DNA of 64,000 nt. Origin: Adiantum capillus-veneris. Lineage: Eukaryota > Streptophyta > Polypodiopsida > Polypodiales > Pteridaceae. The notes under the pieces were generated by a model. It was not told where the DNA came from and did not search any database. It saw nothing but the letters and a program-made list of their open reading frames with translations. Location of the stretch: contig CM043957.1 in assembly GCA_014529385.2 (NCBI GenBank), forward strand, positions 87,458,381 to 87,522,380. The letters are read 5' to 3'. This document shows, one piece after another, positions 37,101 to 49,500 of the stretch; within the stretch, counting starts at the first letter, position 1; each line of letters starts with the position of its first letter. Both the position numbers and the translations under genes were made by a program.

Positions 37101-40100
37101 ATGTCCACTGTATCCTTCTTGGTCATCCGAAGATGGTTCCAAGCAGTTCGTATATCCCGTTCATACTCTCGAGTCAGCCAAGAAGAAATAAAAAGCCTCT
37201 TGAATTTCAGCCATTTAACTGGCGCAGTCTTGTTTAATAGAAGTGTGGACCACCAAGTTCGAGCATTCCCCTTAAAGTAAGAGGCAGCTCTTCGAATCTT
37301 AGAGTGCTTTGAGTAACGCCTATCCAGAAAACGTGTCAAATTTAATTGACTGTCCACCTTCCTTAAACTCTCGTACTTTCTTGCTTTTGTCTTCCAGAAA
37401 GTCATATTGATTGGCTTTATAAAAATTCTTTTTCTTTGCATAAAAGTTGCTGTCGTTAGAGTTTGAACTATCTGTAGACGAGTCCTCTGTAGAACTGTCA
37501 CTCACGGGGCGAGATTTAGACTTCTTTGCCTTTTTCTTGCCCTTTCCAAAGCGTTGCTTCTTGCTTCTTGCTTCGGTTTTTGCCTTTTCGGTCTTCTTCG
37601 CTCCAGTCAGATGATCTAGAAGAACTATCAGAAGAAGAACTGGGTACTCCTTCAAATTGAACACGGTTCTTCTGTTTCTTTGCCTTTTCAAATGTCGACT
37701 GACGACCCAAATAACCCGGGAAGTCAATGCCTTTCTTCTGCTTTTTGCCGTGCTTTTTAGCTTTGTTCTGCGCGTCAAAAAGCTGAGCAATTTGTGCATC
37801 AACCACCTCTTCTAATTCCTTCTCTGTATATTTCTTGTGAGCAGAAGGTTTCTTGAGAGCGGGTTTTGGGGGTGGTGTGGTTTTCTGCCATTGCGCGTGC
37901 ACTTCCTGGAAAGAAGTCTTGCTCATATATTTTGCAAATTTTGGGTCCTTCGCAAAATTGAGCATCATCTTTGTCGCATCGCCGATCAATTGACGACGCT
38001 CCATCTCTCGACGCTCCACCTGAGTAGGCCGAGGCGGGCCATACTCCTTGCCAGAATCTTTGTTGTGATCCCTTCCCGCATCTCCGGATGTAGAGGAGTC
38101 AACTGATCTTTGCTTGAAGCCATAGGTGCCGCGGAAAAAAAAAATTGGGATCGGATTTTCTGTAGAAGAGAAATCGGCCGTGCTCTGATACCACTGTAAC
38201 AGACTTGGACACTCCGAGTCAAGAATCTTTCGCGACAGCACCAAATAACCACTTCAAAACAGTTCACAGTTCACAATTTATTCGACACTGGCCCGACGGA
38301 GTTCCGTGCATAGAGATATTGGCCCCAAAGACTAGCGTCCCTTTCGGTATTTTTTTTTGTATTAATCTGAGTTCAAAGTACAAGAGTGCGGGTAGGCGCT
38401 CACACTCAGACTTTGCGTCCAGATGCTTTGAGTTGTGAGAGGCCAGCCCGTTGGATGCCAAAAGCAGAGCCCAAAAGCTGAAAATCAAAAGCTTTCAATA
38501 ATAAAGCGAGTCTCTTTTTCTCTCTCACAAGCCCTCTTTCTAAATTAAAGCAAAGCTTTTAGCTCTCTCTCTCTCTCTCTCTCTTTATGCTTTTCTAAAA
38601 ATAAAGCAAGAGAGCTCTTTCTCTCTCTCCAATTGCGTAGGAAAAAGCAAGGCCCAAAACTGCCAAAAAGCTGCCGTACAACATTGCCACATCAGCAGTA
38701 CGGAATTCCGCAATTTGTGCCGCGTTTTGCGCTGACATTTGTACAGCCTGCCACGTGTCATCTCTGCAGTAGCCAGCTAATTAGGGTTTCTTGCCACGTC
38801 AGCAAATTAGGGTTTCCTGCCTGTTAGGGTTTCCTGCACCCGTGGACAACCACGTCATAGTTTGTGACAGGGTATGTCACAAATTGGTGATGTGGCAGTC
38901 CGGACACACCGTGCTGATGTGGCACAGGTCCGTAAAATGCGGTGACAGGTTGACGTGGCAAACTGTACGGATGCCCGCAGATTCCGTTGACTATTGACGT
39001 GGCAGTCTTTGCAAAACGCGCTAACATGCTGACGTGGCAGCGCACGGATTTTTGGAAATTGTGCTGGCTGCTTTTTGGCAGTTTTTGGAAACATTTGCTT
39101 TTGGAAACTATTGCTTTTGAGTTTGAAGCTTTTGGGGCTCGGCTTTTAGTATCCCTTGTAACCTTTATAATAAACCCAAGGGGGCTGACTCTGCAGAGCA
39201 TCTGGACACAGTCTGAGAGCGAGCAGCCACGGAAGTTGTACTTTGCTCAAAGATTAAGATAAAAAGAAATACCGAAAGGGGCGCCAATCTTCGGGGCCAA
39301 TACCTCTTGGCACGGAACTACGCCGGGCCGTGTCGTCTTTTGTGAACTGTTTTAAAGTGAATCTTTGCTGTGTCGCGGTAGGATCTAGACTTGGGGTATC
39401 CAAGTTCGTTACAAAATTTTCGGATGGCACATTGCAATGGGAAATTTACCCATTCTTTTAATCAATTGGTACCAATAAATTCATAAATTAATTTTGTAAA
39501 CAAAAAAATCATTTTCATTTATCTGTAGTCATAGCTAAAAATATTACATCCCTGTGGCCTCTAAACAGTTGTCCTCAACTATAGGGCTTCATGACACTGA
39601 TGCAAGATGTCTTGGAAATCTTGCAAATTGTGATTCTGTCAGCCACTGAGCATCTAGAAGGGAGTAATTCTTAAACTTTACTAAGTACTTACAATGAGTC
39701 GTTCTAGACTTTAGTTCGCGCTCCTGGTGGTGAATGATCTGTTCTGGAAGAAGTATTTCTTTAGTTTCATCTACTTCAGGGGGGATCTCTAATCAAGTGG
39801 TTCCGTCGGATGTTCGCTAAAGAAAGGTCGTAGAAGACTCATGCGAAAAGTATTACGGATTTTCCAAGTCTTTGGAAGATCCAATCTAAATGCAACGTCA
39901 TTTATCTGTTTTGTAATCTTAAACGGGCCATAATTACTATTGGAAAGTTTTATAACTTCCCCTTTCTGATTGGCATGTTTCTTAAGTCACGCCTTATCAA
40001 ACTTGAGAAGAACAAATTGTCCTTAAGTTAGCTTGAGATTACGACGATGTCTATCTATTGCTTTTCTATGCTTGAGATCTAAGGATAGCGCGTTTCACTT

Positions 40101-43100
40101 GTTTGTAAACGGTATTGAGGTCTCAGACTAATTCATCAGCTGCGAATAGCTTATCCTGGTTGAGAAGGATTGGGGGAAGATGTGGTTTGCCATAAATAAC
40201 CTCAAAAGGAGCTTTTCCCGTAGAGGAATGTACAGTGTTATTGTAGGCAAATTTTGCGAGAGGTAGATACTTCTTCCATTCTCGTTGGTTCTCTGAAACA
40301 TAGCACTTTAAATGTTTAGGACTGTATAATTCGCGATTTCGCTTTCTCCATCTGTCTAAGGATGATAAGTTGAAGAAAAATTCAACTTAGTTCCTAGTTT
40401 TGTAAAAAGTACTCGCTAGAAATTTCCGGTCATTCGTGGGTTGCGATCACTGATAATCATTTTGGGCATGCCATGATGCTTAAAAATTTGGGCCAAAAAG
40501 ATCTTGGCCATGTGATGAGCTTTGATGGTCTTTCTTACTAGAATTAAATGAACTTGCTTACTGAACCTGTCTATAATAGTCTAGATTGCATCATTTCCAT
40601 TCGGGGTTTGTGGAAAATCCATTATAAAATCCATGGCAATACTTTCCCAGTGTATGTGAGGTAGCGGTAGGGGCTGAAGTAAGCTGGGAGTTTTATGGAG
40701 TTCATACTTAGCTTTTTGGCATGGCGCATTCTCTGACATATTTATCTATTTCAGCTCGTAGTGTTGGCCAATAAAATATCTTGGGAAAATTACCAGAATA
40801 CCCCTCTAATTTGTGGAAATTCCCAAAAATATCCCTCAAATTTCAAAAATTCCCAAAATACCCTTGGCTGTGAGATTAAATTTCTTCAAAGATCAAAAAA
40901 TTTGTAGTGTTTCACAAGAACACTGATTGTCTATCAATACAAGATGCTAAAACTAGAATTTGAGTTGGTTATGTAGGCTTTGGAGATGAATTACTTCATT
41001 ATTTTTAGACATAATTATCTTTTTTTGCGATGTAGTTTGCGACGAAGTACTTGCTAAGCACTCAAAAACGGATCTCAATTGTAAAAAAGGAATAAAGATT
41101 AGAAAATCTTAAACAATCCAACCAAAATAGATACAAGGGTATTTTGGGAATTTTTGATTTTTTTTTCCGAGAAAAAGATCCTTCTATTAGTTAATAAACT
41201 TGCCCATAGGGCTACAACCACCTCTACTAGAGAGGGCTACATCAACCATAAGGGGAGACTCTCCCAATGAAAAAACAACATATGTACAATGAGGGCTAAA
41301 TCAAGAGATGGGAGGAGGGAAAAAGCCACACAGGTGGACGGTAGTGCCATCTGAGCTCACCTTGGACCATGGTGAAGAAAGGCCCAGGGTGCCAGAGTCG
41401 AAGAAACTCCTCTCTTCGCTCCCGTATGCGGTCAGAGCTGCCTTGAAGTCTCTCGAACTGTCCCCCGAGAGTATGGATCAACTCCAATAAAAAATCTCGA
41501 ACAATCTCCGCTGGTGGCACAAGGCGAGCCTCGAAGATGCGGAAGCAGCAGGCCTGCCAAATGAACCAGATTGTCAGGTTGCAGATGAGCTCCCAACACA
41601 CCTCTCTCACTGTACCACTCCTGTGGGGTAAGCTCTGTAGTAGACTGGAGTGTAGGTGTACCCCCTTGTATCAATATCATCCGGGTGGAGGATAGCTCAA
41701 ACTGTAGAGCAGGGCTCGTGAGAGTGGACCAAGCAGCTGTCCCCCAAGTGTATTGTCGTGCTGTGGAAAGAGCTGGCATTAGCTGAAGTACCCGAAGCCA
41801 AACCTACTGTGCCATAGGGTAGTCCGATAGACAGTGACACAAGACCATAGGGTAGTCCAAAGGATGGTCACAAGTTGCGCATGCTGCCGAAAGGCCACTA
41901 TGTACTAGCCAGCTCCCCACTGCTGTAGCTGTATGTGCAACTAGCCATTGGACTCGCCGCGGCTGTCTGGCATCCCACAACCTCGCCCAGAAGGCTGACA
42001 AGAACTCAACTGAGACCCTCCTCCTGCTAATGAGGTGCTGCAACAGGACGAGCCTCTCTCCATGCTGCCAGTATGTGACGTTCCATTCGAACAATGTATT
42101 GAAAGAAAGGGACCCCTGGATGGTCGGCTGAGGAGAAAGGGTCCCTCCAAAACCACTCTTCAGGATCCCACTGCACTCGTGCCAGTGGACAGCTCTCCCA
42201 AGCCCAAAGACCCCAATGACCTGTCTCAAGAGCTGTTGGGTCAGGATCGATGACACAAGTCCTCCCGCAGATGCCCACTACTCGGATCCTTTGAAAACAA
42301 CGCTCTGCAACTTGTGGAGCCTCGATTGACACTCTGTAGTCGACCCTCGCCCTGTATCTCAAAGAACATGGAGGATACAATCTCTGAGCAAGCTTGAACT
42401 GCGATGAGGACCTCTTGTCGCCGATCTTTAAATTTAGCTGTCCTTGGATAGGAGTAGAATTCTAGTCAACTCTTCAAAGGCTGATCCTGAACTGATTGGA
42501 GTTTCCAATCTCTCGGGAGCAAGTCTTAGAGTTTCTGAGGTATCCAATGAAATGAAATTGTCGGTTGAGCCCGGATCAAACAAGATCATTTCTCTCTGCC
42601 CATTCAAGCTGTCCCACCCCTTAACGAGCTGCCTTTTTCCTTTTTCCTTCATGATATTGGCTTGTACGTCAGGTACTGAATTTGATGCACGAGGAGGAGA
42701 ATCTTTCTTAAGTTGTGGGCAATATGGTTTCTTGTGGCTTTTCTCGCCACAATAGAAACATTTGCCCTCTTCCATGTAGGCCTTCAACTGAGAGGGAGTC
42801 AGGAATTTGCTTCTCTTCTAGGCCTTTGGGCTGATCTGAAGGCCGCTTTCGTGTGGAGATTTCAGTCTCAGTAGTGAGAGCCTTCTGCTTTGCATGAAAG
42901 GTACTAAACTCCTGTTTGCGAGGAGTTCCTTTCGAATGCAAGTTACCGGGTACCAAGGCGGACTGCATCATAATTTGAAGATTGTTTCGAGGTTACAACT
43001 TTATGCGTTTCTGAAGTGCCGGCTGAGCTTCAAACTTGCGCATCTTGTCTTCATCAGAAACTTCCATAAAGGGAGTGACCTTGAGGAGGACCTCCCAGAA

Positions 43101-46100
43101 TTTGTCGACGTAGTTGGACACTACTTCATTTTCTTTTTGGGAGAGCCAATCCCATTCTTTCTTCACATCTGTGTCAAAGTCGGGGGGGGGGGGGGGGGGG
43201 GAGGGATTGAGCATAGATCTTCTTTTTGAACTCCTCCTAGTCTTTGGGTTTGCGTTTTTCTAGAATGGTAGTAAGCCACCAATTGCTAGTTGTATCTTTG
43301 AGATACATGCTAACATGGCCTAGTTTCGAGCGTTCTGAGAAGTTACCTTCTGCAAAGGCCACCTTGAATTGTCGAATGAAAGCAAGAGCCTTAGTATCAA
43401 CCCTCCTTCCATTATAGCATTCGAATTTGACGTCCTTATCTCCAGCTTTGAATGTCTTCTTGTTCTTGTGGTGTCGGGACGGCTTCTTGGAGATTGCTTC
43501 GGAATCTTTGTGCACCGCAATTCTGCGTCGACTCTTCCTTTGATCCTCATCTTGCTTTTCTGCTTGCAGTGGTTGTTCTATAGCCTCGTCTGGATGCAAC
43601 TGGAGATTCTCATGAGGAACAATATTATCCAGGTTCTTCATAACATAGTAAATTGGTGAGTAATTCGGTAAAGGGATTGAATCTTCTTCGTGTTGCTAGG
43701 AGGTTCCCACTGTAGGATCCCCTTGGGGCTATGTTGGAGCCCCAGTCTTGAGGTATTCCCTGAGTTAGCAGTGGGGGATTTTGAGGTGGCTCTTCCACCA
43801 TCTTTGCTTTCCCTTTTTTAAGGGTCTTAAGCACGTTTTGCAATTCTGGCTGAGCAAGAGTGGCTTGCAATTCTGCCATCGGTTGCTTGAGCCGCTCAAG
43901 CTCTTCTGCTTGTCCTTCCATGACGGGTATTTTTCTGCAGAGGACCGTCTCTCCTTAAGAAAGGGATAGAGAGGACCCTGCTCTGATATCACTGTCACAA
44001 AAACAGAAGCATGCACTGAATACTTTAATGTTTATTTACTATTTCACGTAGGATTTTGCACGACATAAAATTTAGAAAGTAATGCAGAAAAACGACAAAG
44101 CGCTAGGGATTTGAAGATGGGTTGGTTCCCCCCTCCCCCTTGAAGGAGATTTGTATTATTTTCAGAACTGTTACACAAGAACCCGAAATAGTATTCACCC
44201 TTTATGTCCCAAACGCTCTTTTGATGCATAAAAATGCATAGATTTGTGAGCCTATTGGCTGAAATTCATCATACTTGTAGCCGAGACCGGCTATGTCTGC
44301 TTCATACTGGAATTTCTTGTGCGGTAGAATCTTCTACTGTTATTTCCTTGCGTAGGGGGTACCCACACGAATACTTCTTGGCTGAAAACTGCTTCAGGAC
44401 TTCGTCGGAGTGCTGAAACTGTGTGGGCAGCCAGTACTGCGGCTGTCTGAGTGCGTCTATTCCCCGCAAAGACGCACACAAGCTCTATGGGCTGCCCTAC
44501 ACCTTCGCCGCTCGCTTCGTGGCCTTTGCGTGCCCTTCACGGACACCAGAGCAGGAAATTATTGAGGAGGGAGAAAGAGGGCTGAATTGAGAGTTGAGAG
44601 AGGAGGCACTCTATGTGTGAGCCCTTATTTTCTTTGACCTCGGAGTTATGGAGAACTTCATCCATCCAGAATTCTTGAAGCAGATGCACTTTGATTATGA
44701 TGCAGAGGGTGGAGAAATTGAAGCTGAGCTAGCCACGGGGCAAATCAGAAAGTGGTACCGCTCATTGGTGCTCTTCCAATGACTATACAAGATTATCATG
44801 GAAAAGCTGATTTTCACATTATGAAGTTGGGCAATTGTGACGTTCTCTTGGGCATGCCTTGATACGAGAAGAATGATGCAACTCTCCAGGTTCGGAACCG
44901 AACCATCACCGTGATGTAGAAGGGCAAGCCAGTTGTCCTCAAAGTTCCGTTGTCTGAACAAAGCCCTGAATAACCTCTCTAGTTGTTTTCTAGTTAGATA
45001 CTTTTGAACATTGTTTGAGAAAGTATTGTTTGAAATTTGTTTGAAATGGATGCTATTTGTTTTAAACCTGTCTTGGTGACGATTTGAATTGTTTGACTCT
45101 GGGTTTAAATACTGGTTTCAATGATTGGTGATTTTACTCCCGGGTGGAGAAGTGAGAAATACTGTTTTGTATTGTTTGAACCTCGGAACGACGCAAGCCG
45201 ATGCTTGGGGAGCGTTTTGTTGTATGTTTGAAAACCTCGGAACGACGCAGGCCAATGTCTGGGGAGCATTCCGTTGTATTACGAACGACGCAGGCTGATG
45301 CTTGGCGAGCGTTTGGTTGTATGCTTGAACCTCCAAGCGACGTAGACTGCAGTCTGGGGAGCGTTTGGTTGTATAGTCCTCTGAGCTCATGGCCCGGACC
45401 TTTTTAGGTTATTTGCGGGGGGAGTGACGAGGTAGTCGTTGAGTAGCTTCATACCGTAGACTGTTTGTCTCGGGGGAGTGCTCAACGGCGTTGTTTGTTG
45501 TGTCTTGTAACATGCATGTGTGAGCATTTGTGTTGCATTGTGATGTGCCAGCTACTGAATATTCCTAATTGGACAAGATTGCCTGGGTATGTAATCTTAG
45601 TGCATGAAGACACCTGTGGAAGATTAGTGCGGTCTGGGTGTGATGTTTAATTTAACTACGCCGGAATATCAAGAGTTCCGATTTGGACGAAAGGAGAAGC
45701 CAACTCCTTAACAAAAGAACTGAAAAGAGAAGACAACTCCTTAACAAAAGAGCCGAGAGGAGAAGCTAACTCCTTAACAAAAAAAAGAGCAAACTGATTG
45801 TCCCTCGGAAATTTTTGAGCTAACGTGAGTGGTTTTGCAGATATGCTGTAATCGCGGAGGATTACTCTCTTTCAAGAAGGGGAGATGTTACAAACTGCTG
45901 ACATGTCAAGTCAGTGAGGAACATAGCAAACCTTCAGATCACGGCCGAGGGGCCTAAACCCTCAGAAGAGCAAGCAACAATAGAAGAAGAAGAAGTCCTA
46001 CCAACCTTATGGGACCTCGTCCGATGGGGCCCAAGTGACATAAAGGATAAAGCAAGACCCACACACACACAGAAAGACTTGCGTAGCAGTTGATGGCGTG

Positions 46101-46474
46101 GCAGTTGTACGGAAAAACCCAAAAATTGTGCTGGCATGATGACGTGGCAGACTGTATGGATTTTCGCGTTTTGCGCTGACTGCTGACGTGGTAGTTGTAT
46201 GGAATTCCGTGATTTACGATGCCAGCTTTTTGGCATTGCTTTTGGTCCAGAAGCTTTTGAGTTTGAAGGCTTTTCATGTAAACTGCTTTTGGGGCATATG
46301 GCCTTTAAATATGAGGCCATGGGCTCATTCTCTGGCATGCTTCTTGGAGAAGGTGCAGAGTCTCGTGTACCGGCTTGTACTGTGTTGATGCAATATAAAG
46401 AAATACCGAAAGGGGCGCCAAGGTTGGGGCCAATACTCTCTGGGGTGGAATTCCGCCACTTCGTGTCACGTGTC

Positions 46475-46515
<41 letters not shown>

Positions 46516-49500
46516 GAGTTGTTATTGAAGTGCTAAAAGTTTGTTCAGTCTGTTCTTTTCTATTGGCACGTGGTGTCAGTCTTGTGACAGCACTTGGTTT
46601 TAGCATGATTGTTTTTGGGGGCACCCAGATTTAGGGGCCCCTTGTACTCTTTATAAGTGGTTTTTGGGGGTAGCTTTTTGGGTCAGCTTGGCAACGATTA
46701 TAGAGGAGCACCCCCTAGCCGGTGCACCTATGTGATCATCAATAAGAAAGAAATTCCTAAAGGGGTGCCAGTCTTTGGGGCGAGTGCATCCGGAAGCGGA
46801 ACTCCGTCGCTGCGTGACGACTCCTCTCTCTCTCTCTCTCTCTTTTCAAGTTCAGTTGTTGCAATTTTTGTTCGTGTGTTGCTATTGATTTCTCGCTTGG
46901 GTGTTCAAGCTTGTTACAATGGTATCAAAGTTTAGACGACTCTTCTCCTATGAAGGATCCGATTGGTTTTTTGCAGCATAGCAGTGAATTTGACAGAGAG
47001 GACAATATCCCTCTCACTACATGCTTGAGGGAGGATGAGTGGAGAAACGGAAACAACCAATGGAGACTCCAACGAGAGCAAGCCTCCCTTCGAGGAATCT
47101 GGGGCAGACAACGACAAGTGTTCAACAAGGGATATTGACAAGTGCCATCTTTAGGTTGACACCTACGCAAAGCGCATGATCAAGTATTCCAAGGACCTGA
47201 ACTATGTGACATATCTGAAGAAACATCCGCTTGATGAGGTCCACATGTCACCAGGAGGTGTATTGTTCCTTTTGCCTTCTGTAAATAAGTACTAGATTTT
47301 TTTTTTGTGGTTATTTTTACTTGTTTTTCAAAGGTTCAGTACTAGATATTTTTATTTATTTTTATTTTTATTTGTTTTCCTCGGAACCCTTGAAAAGGTG
47401 CAAGTGGACATTGCATGGCCAGTGTGAAACGGCTGCAGCCGAACAGGTTTCTCGCATTAGGAGTCTAGGTCGGTCGGTTTGGGACTGGTTGGGCCAGTTA
47501 GCATTGAATTCTGATGAGTATGGAAGCTTGTGTGCGCGAGAAGGAATTTGGGCCACTCGACAAGTCACTTACAACTTTATAAGTGAGTGGCAACTAGGGA
47601 ATTAACTCAAAGGGGCAAACTGGACACTTGGCGGGAGGAGAGCAGTCTGCAGGACACCTCAGCAAGAGGAGGCGCCCAAATGAGGTTGAGGGCTGATTTT
47701 TACACTAGAAGTGACCCACAGTGTGTGTGTGATTAGTGGGTGAAGGTCTACAGCTTTAATGGAAAGCTTGCCTTCTCCTCTGTCTCATGTAGCTCGATGA
47801 CTTGCTCTCGTGCATCTCTTTCTCCCCGTTGGCACATATGGTAATGCCCCACTAGTTGGGCTACTCAGACGAATATGTACAGTTTTGGGGGTTTATGTGT
47901 GTTTGCCAAGGCAAGGTACGCACAGTTCCATCGCGAAAGATTGCAAGTTTGGAGAGTTTTCTCGCTTGAAAACTCGTCCAATTCACAGGGGAACTGTCCC
48001 ATTTCGACGCGTAGGCGTGTTCACTCCGCTAAAAACGATCCAACATAGGGAATTACAGCCCGTTGTGTTTTTCTGCAGGTTTAGGGTTTCTCACCTAAAT
48101 TGCAAGGGAACACCAGAGGAGTCTCGTGAGAGCTTTGGGATGCATGTACAGGCTTTTGGGCACCCGGCATTGAAAAACAGAGAATTACAGCATGCTGAAT
48201 TTCTGTGACAGCTCACCAGAAAGCTTCCAGATAGCGAGGGAATCCGTCCTGAACGGGTACTTTTGACCTACAAGGGTTTTTGCGTCGTTATGCTACCGAA
48301 ATCAGGTCGGAAACCTGCGTTTTCAGCCCTCGCCAGTTTTGGACAGCTTTGTGAAAGCTTGTACTAAGTGGTCTGATCGTCTACCTTAAATTGAATAAAG
48401 AAATACCGAAAGGGGCGCCAGTCTTTGGGGCCTACAGGGTGTCGGTCTCGTGTGCGTAGTGACATTCTAGTCGCTGGACGCATCTCTGTTCTCTTTCCTA
48501 CTGAGTGCTCTGTGTAAAGTTAACAGGTATTGTGTGCCATATACATGCCATAGAGGATCTTGTGTGGTAAGCACCGTTTTATCATTGCATGTATCCGCAA
48601 GAAAGATTGTCAAAACATGTGTACGTATGACTTAATGAGACCTTCATACTTTTGTCAAACCGTACACTGCTAATGCATTGAATCCATGAGTACATTTGAT
48701 GTGCTAGCTCTATCATTACCCCTCCTTTGCACCCGTTAGGTTGGGGCATACGTAGGCTGTAACCCAAAGGCCTCAAGGTAAAATTGCAATACATTTGGTG
48801 ACTGACAATTCATGCTCTTCCATTCACTTTGCATCCATAGGCGGATAGTTCTTGAACTTCACCACATAGCATCTTGCAACCTGTCCCTCAATTTTTACAT
48901 GTGCAAAAGGCTCTTGCCTCTGCAAACGAGCATAATTCCACAACACTGACGTACCACCCACGACCAAGTAAGCTCAAATTTCAAGATGATTTACCGATGC
49001 GTCAAAGAATCCAAGCAATCGCCTCAAAGAATCGGCAAGCAGCGTTTCACCTGGCAGACCCACATCACTCCCGCAGGAGATCTAGTGGCCAATCTACCAC
49101 CGTGAGACCTCTCCCTATCCCATCTTGGTTCATACTTGCAAACCCTAAAAACGCAGCAGGAAATCAGCCTTAATTTGACCACTTTTTGGCAGGGCGAACA
49201 TGCGGAATTCCCTGTCCGTTCTTTGAAGAGAACCCTCTTCCTTGGTGTCATTCATCCTGTCAGTCATAGTGTAATTCCAAGTTCCTGTACTCTGTGTCTT
49301 TACCCAAAACAACTGAGGCTCACTTATTGAGGAAAAAGTGATTGAGGTCCTGGCAACGGAACCTTGAGTGAAACCGGCCCGAGGGGTGGTAGGCTTTGGA
49401 AAGTGATTGATATCCCGGCAATGGAACCTTGAAACCGGCCCGCGGGGCAGTAGGCTTTGGCTTTCACCCGAAATTCTTTACTTTAGACTTTACGACACAA

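Larger units (their letters stand above)
32276..38869 (-). mobile_element. Ty3/gypsy retrotransposon, element 2 (nested, minus strand)
   Basis: A full element of 6594 bases: left (3') LTR 32276-32754, 3' tail, chromodomain, integrase, RNase H, RT, protease, gag, primer site 38182-38193, right (5') LTR 38195-38869. GGGTA flanks both sides (32271-32275, 38870-38874). It belongs to the same family as element 1 or a close relative, as shown by the near-parallel pol proteins and 3' tails. Several stops and frameshifts make it inactive, although the integrase is open for 256 codons. Confidence 0.88.
28525..39413 (+). mobile_element. Ty3/gypsy retrotransposon, element 1 (interrupted by element 2)
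   Basis: The left end starts TGTCACAAATTGG at 28525 and the right LTR ends CGTTACA at 39413. Both outer flanks are AAATT (28520-28524 and 39414-39418), a 5-base target-site duplication. Between them lie a shortened 5' LTR, a decayed pol (28669-31680), a 3' non-coding tail with polypurine tract, then the whole of element 2 (32276-38869), then the intact 3' LTR (38875-39413). The 5' LTR remainder, primer site, gag and most of the protease are missing. The duplicated flanks show that this is one insertion later split and deleted, not two unrelated fragments. Confidence 0.85.
42434..43992 (-). pseudogene. Ty3/gypsy gag-protease remnant (element 4)
   Basis: Right to left: N-terminal gag coiled-coil ([19 protein letters not shown], from 43921), capsid pieces ([17 protein letters not shown] and [14 protein letters not shown], 43641-43237), a poly(C) tract read as prolines (43182-43201), more capsid ([20 protein letters not shown]), then zinc knuckle [14 protein letters not shown] and a retropepsin start [12 protein letters not shown] (42787-42434) with the catalytic Asp kept. 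The reading frame changes several times. RT onward is absent, and the left end abuts the truncated LINE. A primer site (43980-43991) and LTR (from 43993) sit at its 5' side, as expected. Confidence 0.78.

Noticed and set aside
48890-49260. Possible further LTR-A copy
   Set aside because: Only about 35 bases (GTGCAAAAGGCTCTTGCCTC and neighbours) match LTR-A copy 3, too little to define a copy.
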